From Planomicrobium soli (lineage in GTDB: Bacteria; Bacillota; Bacilli; Bacillales_A; Planococcaceae): a DNA stretch of 51,425 nucleotides. Below, piece by piece: positions 1 to 7,811 of this stretch. Positions within the stretch are counted from its first letter, which is position 1. Each line of letters starts with the position of its first letter. Under the pieces are notes generated by a model. It saw only the letters and a list, made by a program, of their open reading frames with translations, was not told the origin of the DNA and did not search any database. The translations under genes and the position numbers were made by a program. The stretch lies in NCBI RefSeq assembly GCF_003014655.1, contig NZ_PYAT01000017.1, positions 1 to 51,425 on the forward strand. Reading direction: 5' to 3'.

Positions 1-28
1 ACTACATCCGACCATTTCAAAAATTAAA

Positions 29-78
29 CTGCCACTCTCCGATTGAATATCGGACAATGGCAGCTTAGGTGTTTTTTT
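29..78 (+). terminator. Putative terminator of a gene upstream of the window
   Basis: An interrupted inverted repeat pairs CTGCCA with TGGCAG and, inside it, TCCGAT with ATCGGA, with 3-nt unpaired stretches (CTC and CAA) between the two stems. A T-rich tract at about 71-78 follows. The layout fits a Rho-independent terminator for a plus-strand gene left of the window, which cannot be seen. Confidence 0.5.
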
Positions 79-145
79 CAAATGTCTCAAATTAACGGGT
101 CAGTTCAAAAATCCAATACGTCTTTTTGTTTACAATGATTTAAGT

Positions 146-167
146 AAAGCAGAAATTTTCTGCTCGC
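146..167 (-). terminator. Weak hairpin downstream of the CPBP gene
   Basis: GCAGAA and TTCTGC form a 6-bp stem with a 3-nt loop just beyond the stop of the minus-strand gene. Read on the minus strand it is followed by a broken T tract. It may end that transcript, but the stem is short. Confidence 0.3.
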
Positions 168-178
168 TAAAATGAAAA

Positions 179-796
179 TTACAATATTGAAAGAGGCTGC
201 ACGAGGAACAGCAAGACGATCATGACAAGGTGAGCGATAATAATCAACGGCATGCTGCGCTTCCATTCATAGAGAGCACCCAGGACCAGTCCTGCTGCAA
301 GTCCTGCTAATTGGCCAGGCCAAAAATTCCCAAGCCCGAGGGCAAGGCCGAAAAGAATAGCAGAAAGAAAAATTGCTGCAAATGTCGTCATATACTGCTT
401 GAGTTGCTGTTGAACAAATCCTCGCCAAAATATTTCTTCCCCGGGTACAATGATGAACATTAAGAGCAAATAGTGCCAAATTGTCGTAGGAGCAAAATTT
501 GCCAGGAAGCTGGAAACGCTGTTTTCAATTTGCACAGGAATGAGTTGGAGAAGTTTATAGCCAAGGGCAATGATCCCATAAATAAGAGTTCCGTATCCCA
601 ATCCGAATATCATCGACTTCCAAGTAGGCAGTTCATCTGAAATATCGCTGAAAACAATGGAAGCGGACATTAAAACGAGTAAAGCAAACGTGTACATATA
701 CCAAAAAGTCGACGTTTTATCAAATGACCAATAATAGAGCCCGTAAGCCAACGGAAGAAAAAGTAAAAGCTTGTGGCTTGCAAAAAATCTTAACAT
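179..796 (-). CDS. CPBP-family (Abi) intramembrane protease-like protein, 205 aa
   Basis: This is a multi-pass membrane protein with an EExxxR signature (E120, E121, R125) in a GEEIFWRG context, which is motif 1 of CPBP/Rce1-type intramembrane metalloproteases. A late membrane helix carries H189. The usual motif 2 (F-x3-H) appears altered: after F149 the expected histidine position is Leu, so activity is uncertain. The start was set at the Met with AGGAGG seven bases upstream (minus strand), not at the in-frame ATG 19 codons earlier that has no Shine-Dalgarno. Family members process prenylated or signal peptides or protect against bacteriocins; the role here is unknown. It is divergent from the next gene. 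Confidence 0.75.
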   Translation of the reverse strand: MLRFFASHKLLLFLPLAYGLYYWSFDKTSTFWYMYTFALLVLMSASIVFSDISDELPTWKSMIFGLGYGTLIYGIIALGYKLLQLIPVQIENSVSSFLANFAPTTIWHYLLLMFIIVPGEEIFWRGFVQQQLKQYMTTFAAIFLSAILFGLALGLGNFWPGQLAGLAAGLVLGALYEWKRSMPLIIIAHLVMIVLLFLVQPLSIL

Positions 797-1021
797 AAAA
801 ATCCTCCTAAAAATAAAAACCGAACTTCCGCATTGTAAGAACGGCAAGAACAAAGATGGTTCTCTTCCAGGGTTATTGTATAATAATGGAGAGTCCTTCT
901 ATTGCTATTGATAAGCAAACCACTTCAAGAAGTAATTTTATTAAACAGGGCGAATATTATTCGTCCACCGATTATTATAACAGAACTTGCCGAATTTTAT
1001 GCAGGGCTAAGGAGAATTGCA

Positions 1022-1216
1022 ATGACAAATTACAACAGCATGCTCGACCAATTAAAAGCAGGTGAACTTTCCTCAAGTACCATCCAGAAAGAGGAGTTTT
1101 TGGACTTTCGGGCAGTATTGATCGCACGTCCTGATTTTAAACACTTTAAAGGTGCCGCTTTCCATCATGGTACGACCATCTATACATACCAGGAAGAAGC
1201 AGCAAATAATCTATAG
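1022..1216 (+). CDS. Small conserved-looking protein of unknown function, 64 aa
   Basis: A 64-residue soluble protein preceded by AGGAGA six bases before the ATG. Upstream in-frame ATG codons (such as the one at 902) have no such site, so the short form is preferred. The C-terminal half has a dense FLDFR...DFKHFKG...HHGTTIYTY pattern. I recall similar 60-70 aa proteins in Bacillus, sometimes loosely annotated as abortive-infection proteins, but that label has no support here. It lies 28 bases before the moxR triad and may be its first gene. A TATAAT sequence at 879-884 could be its -10, although no good -35 is visible. Confidence 0.6.
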   Translation: MTNYNSMLDQLKAGELSSSTIQKEEFLDFRAVLIARPDFKHFKGAAFHHGTTIYTYQEEAANNL

Positions 1217-1244
1217 AAACCAGCAAAACCAAGGGGGATGAATT

Positions 1245-2180
1245 GTGGGCACGTTATCTGAAGTGAAAGCACATTTAAATGAGTTGGTTGTAGGCAGAGA
1301 AAGAGAAATTGATTTTATGTTAATCGCATTGATCCAAGAAGGGCATGTTCTTCTAGAAAGCGTCCCCGGCTCCGGGAAAACATGGATGGCAAAAGCGTTT
1401 GCCGGTTCATTTCAGGGAGTGTTCCGGCGACTGCAATTTACGCCGGATGTGCTTCCTTCTGACGTTACTGGCATCCGTTTCTTTAATCCAAAAACCCAAG
1501 ATTTTGAACTTCGCCCTGGTGCGGTTTTGACCAATTTGCTGCTGGCTGATGAAATCAACCGAGCTACGCCACGTACGCAATCCAGTTTGCTTGAAGCTAT
1601 GGAAGAAAAGCAGGCGACGATCGACGGAGAAACAGTGCAATTGCCCAATCCGTTTATTGTTATTGCGACACAAAATCCAGTGGAGTCGCAACAAGGAACA
1701 TTTCCGCTTCCAGCGGCTCAATTAGACCGCTTTTTATTCCGATTGGAGATCGGGTATCCGAACATGACTGAAGAAATGGCGATTATCCGCAATTTTCGCG
1801 ATAACGTATCCCATAAAAAAGAAATCCGTCCGGTTGCTTCAATTGAAGAAGTTAAGGGATGGTCAGCTGCTGCGAAAAATGTAACCGTCCATGAAGACAT
1901 TGAAAAATATATTGTAGCGCTTGTCCGGGCAACACGGGAACATCCGATGATAGAGCTTGGGTTGAGTTCACGTGCCGCGTTGGCGCTTGTCCACGCTGCC
2001 CAAGGAAAAGCGTTTATAGATGGCCGCGCTTTCGTGACGCCAGACGATGTAAAATACATTTTTGAACCTGTCGCCGTCCATCGTATTTTGCTGAATCCGG
2101 AAGGAATGCTTATTCATGAACCAGCTGCCGTACTGCGGGAACTTGTTAATACTATCGCTTCACCAGTAGAGGCGGTTTAA
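1245..2180 (+). CDS. MoxR-family AAA+ ATPase, 311 aa (first of two)
   Basis: MoxR ATPases are chaperone-like AAA+ proteins that act with vWA or DUF58 partners. Visible motifs are Walker A PGSGKT (41-46), Walker B LLLADE (98-103), sensor ATQNP (141-145) and the LDRF box (160-163). The start is GTG, with AAGGGGG seven bases upstream. The stop codon overlaps the DUF58 start by one base (TAATG), so translation is coupled. The arrangement moxR-DUF58-DUF4129 matches B. subtilis yeaC-yeaD-yebA, as I recall it. The substrate is unknown. Confidence 0.92.
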   Translation: MGTLSEVKAHLNELVVGREREIDFMLIALIQEGHVLLESVPGSGKTWMAKAFAGSFQGVFRRLQFTPDVLPSDVTGIRFFNPKTQDFELRPGAVLTNLLLADEINRATPRTQSSLLEAMEEKQATIDGETVQLPNPFIVIATQNPVESQQGTFPLPAAQLDRFLFRLEIGYPNMTEEMAIIRNFRDNVSHKKEIRPVASIEEVKGWSAAAKNVTVHEDIEKYIVALVRATREHPMIELGLSSRAALALVHAAQGKAFIDGRAFVTPDDVKYIFEPVAVHRILLNPEGMLIHEPAAVLRELVNTIASPVEAV

Positions 2181-3334
2181 TGGAGTGGATACGCCATGAG
2201 TATAATACAAAAAGCATAAAAGGGCTTATTGTATTATTGGCAGTGTTCTTTTTCCTGATGATGGCCTTCCTCCAGTTTACCGCTGCAGCTGTATTAGCGT
2301 TTCTCCTTGCAATTGCCGGTTTGCAGCTTCTTTATTTCAAGCAGGTCGGCAAAGGGCTGGAATTTCAGAATTCAAAATATCGCAAACGCGTTTTAAACGG
2401 AGGCGAAACAGCATGGGAGCTTGAATTCGAGAATAGAGGCTTGCCGATTTGGGGAGGAATACTGAAACTTTCTTTTTACGATTCTGTTGCACCTCTATGC
2501 AACACGGGAAGCAACTATACAGAAACAATTGAAGTGGATGTACCATTCACAATCGGGTTGAATCAGAAGATGACCGTACAAGTGCCATTAATCGCACAAA
2601 AAAGAGGCTTATCAAGAATATATAAAATGGAGCTTCTTATTCCGCATCCGTTTGCAGAAGGGCATGCCTCGCTCGAATACCGGCCGATGGTGTTGCAGGA
2701 GCTAGTAGTCTATCCAAAATTACGAAGTTATTCGATTCGCAATATACCAACCCGCCAGAAACCAGGCCAATTCAATTTAAAGTATTCCTTGTACGATGAT
2801 ATGCTTCAGCCGGTCGGCACCCGGGATTATGTGCCGACTGACCAATTTAATCAAATTCATTGGAAAGCCAGTGCACGCATGCAGGCTTTCCAGACAAAAA
2901 TCTTTACCAAAGTAACAAATGAATCGATGCTTTTTGTACTCGATGTGGCAAGTGGATATTCCACCATTCATAACTTAGAAGAGCGCATCGAGGAACTCGC
3001 AGCTTATATTGAACACTGCTACGCCGATAATATTCCGTACGCTATTGCCATTAACATGCGCTCAGCCGGCAAATATCCTTATTTTTATTTAGCAGCTGAA
3101 GCAGGTGCGATGCAGCGGCAAAGAGCGCTTGAATTGCTGGCTGTCATCTCGAAAAATCATTCGACTCTTCCGCTTCGTGTGATGATGGCGCATATGGATG
3201 TCCACATCGATTTGCCATTTAGCACTTACTTATTGACTGATAAACTGGGAGACACAAGCCGCTTTCTGGCAGAATGGAGTACACGGACCAACATAGGCAT
3301 TTTAGAAAGCCGGAATGGAGGGAATACGGGATGA
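2180..3334 (+). CDS. DUF58 domain membrane protein, 384 aa
   Basis: Two N-terminal membrane helices (about 15-31 and 33-52) are followed by an extracytoplasmic-type beta region and then the DUF58 core, recognisable from GTRDYVPTD and IHWKASA. DUF58 proteins contain a vWA-like fold and are nearly always next to moxR. The metal-site position reads LDVASG, so a canonical DxSxS MIDAS is not present. It overlaps the moxR stop by one base, and its own TGA is embedded in the ATGA start of the next gene. Probably a membrane partner of the upstream ATPase. Confidence 0.88.
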   Translation: MEWIRHEYNTKSIKGLIVLLAVFFFLMMAFLQFTAAAVLAFLLAIAGLQLLYFKQVGKGLEFQNSKYRKRVLNGGETAWELEFENRGLPIWGGILKLSFYDSVAPLCNTGSNYTETIEVDVPFTIGLNQKMTVQVPLIAQKRGLSRIYKMELLIPHPFAEGHASLEYRPMVLQELVVYPKLRSYSIRNIPTRQKPGQFNLKYSLYDDMLQPVGTRDYVPTDQFNQIHWKASARMQAFQTKIFTKVTNESMLFVLDVASGYSTIHNLEERIEELAAYIEHCYADNIPYAIAINMRSAGKYPYFYLAAEAGAMQRQRALELLAVISKNHSTLPLRVMMAHMDVHIDLPFSTYLLTDKLGDTSRFLAEWSTRTNIGILESRNGGNTG

Positions 3335-4545
3335 CTCAGCGACTTCTTTCCGCATCTAATTATATGCTTGATGCTTTCCTGCTTTCTTTATTTCTGGTTT
3401 TTATCGATGCTGGAACTAGTATGCCGCTGCCGTTTATATGGCTGTCGCTTAATGCACTAGCCGCTCTTTTGTCATTTGCAGCTTTTCTGCAAATTCCTTA
3501 TCGATCGGACGTCCTAGCTGTGCTCGGTGCCGGGTCAATGAGCTTGGCTTTTTTTGCCGGAGCTTCTACAATTACCTTTTTGCTCTTCTCTTTAGCAGCT
3601 ATTTATCGCCTCCATGTGCACTTTTCAGCTGGAGATGAAGAACTCGATTCGGATAACCGTTTTCTCATTAAATTTATTTTGCTGTTTGTAACAGTCTTGA
3701 GTATCAGCTTGATCAATCCGAACGCTGGCAAAAGTGGCATTCTTTATGCTATCGCGATTATCGCCGTTTCTTTCTACGTAGTCTCCCGGTTGCTTCATCA
3801 CTATATCAAAGCCAGAAACGAGGGTGCTTTGCTCCATCAGCTCCTATTGTCGGTCTTGGGAATTTTAGGGTTATCAGCAGTCGGCGGTGTCTTAGTCTAT
3901 GGGATTGCAGAAGATACAAGATATGCTTTAGGTGCTTTGCTTGGTAGATTAGCCAGCATCTTATTTTGGCCACTGGCTGTGTTGATGGACAAACTCGTCG
4001 AGTTTCTGAACGGTTTATCGAATGAAGAACAAAAGCAGCAAACCAGTGAGAATATGAATATGACTGAAGGGAACGATCCGCCTTCGAGTGACATAACCCC
4101 TGCTGCTGCGGATTTTCCTTTTGAACTGATTTTGATTGCAATCTTGCTATTTCTGCTGTTCTTTCTCGTGCTCCGTTTGCGCAAAGTGAAAATCGACAAA
4201 GCAGAAAAAAGAAAAGCCACAACTATCAAAATTGAACGCTTCACTGCTCCATCATCCTCGCCATTTGCCAAAGAAGAAATTCTCTATACCATGGTGGATT
4301 CAGACGTTGTCCGGAAAGCTTTCCTTGATTTTGAACGAACAGCTGAAAGAGGGGACAAAGGGCGGAAAAGCCATGAAACTGTCCGGGAGTGGCTAAAGAG
4401 AATGGGCTGGACGGCAACCGAACAATTTTACGAAACTTATGAATTTGCCCGGTACGGAAATGGGGAAATTCCAGAAACAAAAGTACTGCCATTTTTGGAA
4501 GAAATAAAAAAAATAAAAGAAAAATATTTGAAATTAAATGTTTAA
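3331..4545 (+). CDS. Polytopic membrane protein with C-terminal DUF4129 domain, 404 aa
   Basis: About eight hydrophobic segments fill the first 225 residues. A polar linker and one more membrane helix (PFELILIAILLFLLFF) follow, then a soluble tail whose EWLKRMGW and YETYEFARYGN motifs are typical of DUF4129. The start is the ATGA overlap at 3331 with GGAGGG upstream; the upstream in-frame ATG at 3274 lies inside DUF58. In the comparable Bacillus operon the third protein (YebA) has an extracellular transglutaminase core between the membrane part and DUF4129. I see no room for that domain here, so this is a reduced form. Confidence 0.8.
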   Translation: MTQRLLSASNYMLDAFLLSLFLVFIDAGTSMPLPFIWLSLNALAALLSFAAFLQIPYRSDVLAVLGAGSMSLAFFAGASTITFLLFSLAAIYRLHVHFSAGDEELDSDNRFLIKFILLFVTVLSISLINPNAGKSGILYAIAIIAVSFYVVSRLLHHYIKARNEGALLHQLLLSVLGILGLSAVGGVLVYGIAEDTRYALGALLGRLASILFWPLAVLMDKLVEFLNGLSNEEQKQQTSENMNMTEGNDPPSSDITPAAADFPFELILIAILLFLLFFLVLRLRKVKIDKAEKRKATTIKIERFTAPSSSPFAKEEILYTMVDSDVVRKAFLDFERTAERGDKGRKSHETVREWLKRMGWTATEQFYETYEFARYGNGEIPETKVLPFLEEIKKIKEKYLKLNV

Positions 4546-4607
4546 AGAAATATGCCCCGGGTATTGTATACTTGAACACAGCAACATTCTCATTTCCCCC
4601 TTTTGTG

Positions 4608-4640
4608 GTCGGTCCGTTTTACGGGTCGGCTTCTTTTTTT
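4608..4640 (+). terminator. Terminator of the moxR-DUF58-DUF4129 operon
   Basis: A 10-bp stem containing several G-U pairs joins 4608-4617 to 4621-4630 with a TTT loop, followed by TTC and seven T residues. It lies about 60 bases after the last stop codon. Confidence 0.7.
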
Positions 4641-4924
4641 GCTTATTTTTAAGTAAATGTCTAACAGCCTAATCTAAAGTTCCTTAATAGAAGATCGACC
4701 CCTGCAGCTTAGAAATTTTCTCAGGACTTTTTGAGGCCGATCCTCCTTTTATTAACTATGTTGCTTCTCTTACTAAGAAGAGTCATCACTGTTTTGTATC
4801 ATTTAACGGAGCTCTGGAAATATCGCACACTGAAAAGTGGCGTTGCTTTGTTGTTTAAAAACATACAGTGAATTAACAGAAGATTTTTGATAGACTGAAG
4901 ATAAGGAGAAAGGGAGGTTTTTAG
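4641..4924. other. Intergenic region with one structured segment
   Basis: No gene is supported here. The clearest structure pairs 4694-4701 (GATCGACC) with 4736-4743 (GGCCGATC) and, nested inside, CCTG at 4702-4705 with CAGG at 4723-4726, followed by CCTCCTTTTATT. It could be a second terminator or a small RNA fold. The remainder is AT-rich and presumably holds the promoter of the gene at 4925, but I cannot name a convincing -35/-10 pair. Confidence 0.35.
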
Positions 4925-5785
4925 ATGAAACTGGGATTTATTGGGACGGGAGTCATGGGCAGCAGTTTGGTCAAACACTTGCTGAACAACCATCATGAAG
5001 TGGCTATTTATACTCGTACAGCTAAGAAGGCAGAGAAGCTGGTGGAAGCAGGAGCAGTTCTTGTTGAATCGCCAATGCAAGTGGCCAAACAAGCGGATGT
5101 CATCTTTACTATGGTCGGCTATCCGAAAGATGTGGAGGATATTTATTTTGGCCAAAATGGCTTATTGGAGCATGCAAAAGAAAATGCGGTCTTGATTGAC
5201 TTGACAACATCTAAACCGAATTTGGCACAGCGAATATTTCAAGCTGGAGCTGAAAAAGGCATACATACGCTTGATGCTCCTGTATCAGGCGGCGATACCG
5301 GCGCACAAAAAGGAACGCTGTCTATTATGGTGGGCGGAGAACAGCCGACATTTATGAGTGTATTGCCTTTATTGGAACTGTTTGGCGAAAATATCATCTA
5401 TCAAGGGCCTGCAGGTGCGGGACAGCATACCAAAATGTGCAACCAAATCAACATCGCTTCCAACATGATCGGCGTATGCGAGTCACTCATTTACGCGAAA
5501 AAAGCCGGACTCGATCCTGAAACGGTCTTAAGATCTATCTCCACCGGAGCAGCAGGGTCCTGGTCGCTGTCGAACTTGGCTCCCCGAATGATCAAAGGAG
5601 ATTTCCAGCCGGGTTTTTATATCAAACACTTTATCAAGGATATGAAAATAGCAGCGGAAGAAGCCCATGCGTGGGGGTTGGATCTGCCAGGTCTGCAGTT
5701 GTCGCTGCAGATGTACGAAAGTTTGGCGGATGAAGGCTATAATGACAATGGAACACAAGCGCTCATCCACTATTTTGAAAAATAA
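4925..5785 (+). CDS. 3-hydroxyisobutyrate dehydrogenase-family NAD(P)-dependent oxidoreductase, 286 aa
   Basis: An N-terminal Rossmann fold has GTGVMG (7-12) after a beta strand. The substrate-binding signature DAPVSGGDTGA starts at D117, and the conserved catalytic Lys is K170 in the HTKMCNQ segment. These mark the beta-hydroxyacid dehydrogenase family (HIBADH, tartronate semialdehyde reductase, GLYR), whose length is 280-300 aa. The substrate cannot be told from sequence. The ATG is preceded by AGGGAGG. It appears monocistronic: a terminator lies upstream at 4640 and the next gene is on the other strand. Confidence 0.88.
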   Translation: MKLGFIGTGVMGSSLVKHLLNNHHEVAIYTRTAKKAEKLVEAGAVLVESPMQVAKQADVIFTMVGYPKDVEDIYFGQNGLLEHAKENAVLIDLTTSKPNLAQRIFQAGAEKGIHTLDAPVSGGDTGAQKGTLSIMVGGEQPTFMSVLPLLELFGENIIYQGPAGAGQHTKMCNQINIASNMIGVCESLIYAKKAGLDPETVLRSISTGAAGSWSLSNLAPRMIKGDFQPGFYIKHFIKDMKIAAEEAHAWGLDLPGLQLSLQMYESLADEGYNDNGTQALIHYFEK

Positions 5786-5817
5786 AAAAAGCCAGAGACC
5801 TTTAATAGTCTTTAGCT
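5783..5817 (-). terminator. Terminator downstream of ykyB
   Basis: Segments 5790-5799 and 5808-5817 pair over ten positions with one mismatch and one G-U. On the minus strand the stem is followed by a run of seven T, so it mainly serves the ykyB transcript. On the plus strand it could only weakly stop the dehydrogenase mRNA. Confidence 0.65.
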
Positions 5818-5825
5818 TCTGTAAG

Positions 5826-6287
5826 TTAATCAAAATATGATTTTTTTGGTGTATAAAACCGGTCTGTTTGCCGGGCGTTGTATGGTTTAGCGATAGGTTG
5901 CATGGGCTGTGTTTTCTTTTCCGGCTGAAGCCCTGTCAGATTGCTTAAAATCTCTTTCGCTACTTTCAAATTCATCCGGCTGGCCGGATTGCGATAAGAC
6001 TCATCCAAGTGGCCCAAATGGTCAAGTTGGTCAAAGTCTTCTTTTTTCGGCAGCATATGAAAATAATATTCTCCGCATTTGACGAGGACTGAAGATTGCT
6101 GTTGACTTTTCCGAGGGTTTTTACTGAAGTGTAGGCCAATTTTTTTAGCGCGGTCTTGAAGGATCATTACCATCAGTGCTTCTTTTTTTAAAGCATATAA
6201 GTATTGGTTATCGGGTGCGGTTTTCGCATGCCTGTTGACTGTGAAAATGGCTTGCGCAATATCCGAATCCGATTTTCGAATTGCCAT
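5826..6287 (-). CDS. ykyB: YkyB-like protein, 153 aa
   Basis: A basic soluble protein without membrane segments. The N-terminal half (IAQAIFTVNRHAKTA, YLYALKKEAL) and the KCGEYYFHMLP motif match my recollection of the YkyB family found near ykuC-fadH in Bacillus. The function is unknown. An AAAGGA Shine-Dalgarno lies eight bases upstream of the ATG. It is divergent from fadH, and the 137-bp gap should hold both promoters. The C-terminal tail (from about residue 120) is low-complexity, rich in Pro, Gln and Lys, and probably disordered. Confidence 0.75.
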   Translation of the reverse strand: MAIRKSDSDIAQAIFTVNRHAKTAPDNQYLYALKKEALMVMILQDRAKKIGLHFSKNPRKSQQQSSVLVKCGEYYFHMLPKKEDFDQLDHLGHLDESYRNPASRMNLKVAKEILSNLTGLQPEKKTQPMQPIAKPYNARQTDRFYTPKKSYFD

Positions 6288-6424
6288 GAACTCATTCCTT
6301 TCTCTAAAACTAACGTGCTGTTCTGCTTCTTTATCATAGCAAAGTTTTGTATAAGTGTATACTGATCGAGAATGTCGAAAGTGATTGATTTAAGTCGATT
6401 TTTAGATGCTAAGGAGGATGCTTA

Positions 6425-7192
6425 ATGTACACGGACAAAACAATTATTGTTACTGGCGGTTCAAGTGGAATGGGCTTGCATATGGCCAAGAAGTTCGCTT
6501 CGGAAGGAGCGAATGTTGTTATTACCGGCCGCGACATGGAACGTTTGAACGATGCGGTCGTCCAAATAAGGGGAGATCGAGGTTCTGTTGAAGTTTTCCA
6601 GATGGACGTCCGTGAACCGGAACATGCTAAAGCGATGGTGAAGTTTGCCCATGATACATTTGGAAGGGTAGACGGGTTGGTCAATAATGCAGCAGGGAAC
6701 TTTGTTGTCCATGCTGAGAAGCTTTCTCCCAATGGCTGGAAATCGGTCATTGATATCGTGTTGAACGGGACATTTTTTTGTTCACATGCAGCCGGAAATT
6801 ATTGGATTGAAAATGGCGTAAAAGGGAATATTCTTAATATGCTAGCTACATACGCTTGGAATGCAGGAGCAGGTGTAGCCCATTCAGCTGCAGCAAAAGC
6901 TGGCGTCATGTCGTTGACCCGGACATTGGCAGTCGAATGGGGGACTCAATACGGGATCCGGGTAAATGGCATTGCCCCAGGACCGATTGAACGGACAGGC
7001 GGAGCTGATAAACTTTGGGAATCCGAAAAAGCTGCCAAACGGACGCTGGAGTCGATTCCGCTTGGGCGTTTAGGCAAGCCGGAAGAAGTGGCAGAACTGG
7101 CTGCATTCATCATGTCGGACAAAGCTTCGTATATGAACGGGGAAATTGTGACGCTTGACGGTGGTCAGTGGTTGAACAAATTTCCATTTTAA
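6425..7192 (+). CDS. fadH: 2,4-dienoyl-CoA reductase (SDR family), 255 aa
   Basis: A short-chain dehydrogenase with the TGGSSGMG cofactor motif (10-17) and NNAAG (87-91). The classical YxxxK site is replaced by HSAAAKAG (H153, K158), a substitution expected of the dienoyl-CoA reductase branch rather than of generic SDRs. The best match is FadH/YkuF, the NADPH-dependent enzyme for unsaturated fatty acid beta-oxidation. Its position next to ykyB and before cbpB agrees with the B. subtilis yku region. AAGGAGG lies seven bases upstream of the ATG. There is no terminator before cbpB, so the two may be cotranscribed. Confidence 0.85.
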   Translation: MYTDKTIIVTGGSSGMGLHMAKKFASEGANVVITGRDMERLNDAVVQIRGDRGSVEVFQMDVREPEHAKAMVKFAHDTFGRVDGLVNNAAGNFVVHAEKLSPNGWKSVIDIVLNGTFFCSHAAGNYWIENGVKGNILNMLATYAWNAGAGVAHSAAAKAGVMSLTRTLAVEWGTQYGIRVNGIAPGPIERTGGADKLWESEKAAKRTLESIPLGRLGKPEEVAELAAFIMSDKASYMNGEIVTLDGGQWLNKFPF

Positions 7193-7297
7193 GCAAAGAT
7201 AGCGCTAACAATTAAATAGTTTTGATGAAGATGTTGTGATAAGATGAAGTCGAATCGATTAATTTCTTTATCACGGGCAGCAGAAGGAGTAATGCAC

Positions 7298-7747
7298 ATG
7301 ATTTCATTACCGAGCAGAGATTTTCTTGAAACTCGAATTGAAGATTACATCATTTCGTCTGAAAAAGTCGCTCATGTTCAATTAGGCAATAGTGCTGAGC
7401 ATGCATTGCTTGTATTAACGAAAACAGGTTATTCGGCAGTACCTGTTCTGGATTTGAAATACCGGTTTTGCGGTTTGATTAACGCTCAGCGCATAACGGA
7501 ATCAATTTTAGGCATGAACCATATCGAATACGAACGTTTGCCGGAAATACGAGTTGAAGATATTATGCAGACAGATCTCCCTTTAATAAAAATAAACGAC
7601 CGCTTCCAACGGGCATTGGATTTACTGATCAACCAAAACTTTCTTTGTGTAGTGGATGATGATGGCATGTTTATGGGGATCTTGACTCGGCGCGTCATAC
7701 TGAAGCAATTAAAAAAGCAAATTTATCAAATAAGAAACAGTCAATAA
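7298..7747 (+). CDS. cbpB: CBS-domain protein CbpB (YkuL), 149 aa
   Basis: Two CBS repeats cover about residues 18-72 and 87-140 with no catalytic domain. The length and the order fadH-cbpB-...-ccpC match B. subtilis YkuL. The established role of this family is c-di-AMP binding; the ligand-free form binds and stimulates the (p)ppGpp synthetase Rel. The start is the ATG at 7298, eight bases after AAGGAG. The ATG six bases earlier sits too close to that site, and the further upstream extension has no Shine-Dalgarno. Confidence 0.85.
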   Translation: MISLPSRDFLETRIEDYIISSEKVAHVQLGNSAEHALLVLTKTGYSAVPVLDLKYRFCGLINAQRITESILGMNHIEYERLPEIRVEDIMQTDLPLIKINDRFQRALDLLINQNFLCVVDDDGMFMGILTRRVILKQLKKQIYQIRNSQ

Positions 7748-7757
7748 TGGATAAAGG

Positions 7758-7784
7758 AAGGTCTCTTAAAAGAGGCCTTTTTTC
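7758..7784 (+). terminator. Terminator of fadH-cbpB
   Basis: AAGGTCTC and GAGGCCTT form an 8-bp stem (one G-U) with a 6-nt loop, followed directly by a T run. Confidence 0.85.
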
Positions 7785-7811
7785 TGTCGTCAGGAAGAAG
7801 GTACATTTGGT

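Noticed and set aside
856..1065. Alternative 69-codon ORF and longer start (902) for the small protein before moxR
   Set aside because: No Shine-Dalgarno precedes either start; the ATG at 1022 has one at good spacing.
3806..4271. Minus-strand ORFs of 138 and 124 codons inside the DUF4129 gene
   Set aside because: They are opposite-frame shadows of a well-supported membrane protein and have no start signals.
4546..4924. Purine or other riboswitch upstream of the dehydrogenase gene
   Set aside because: Only a terminator and one nested hairpin are seen. No recognised aptamer core was found.
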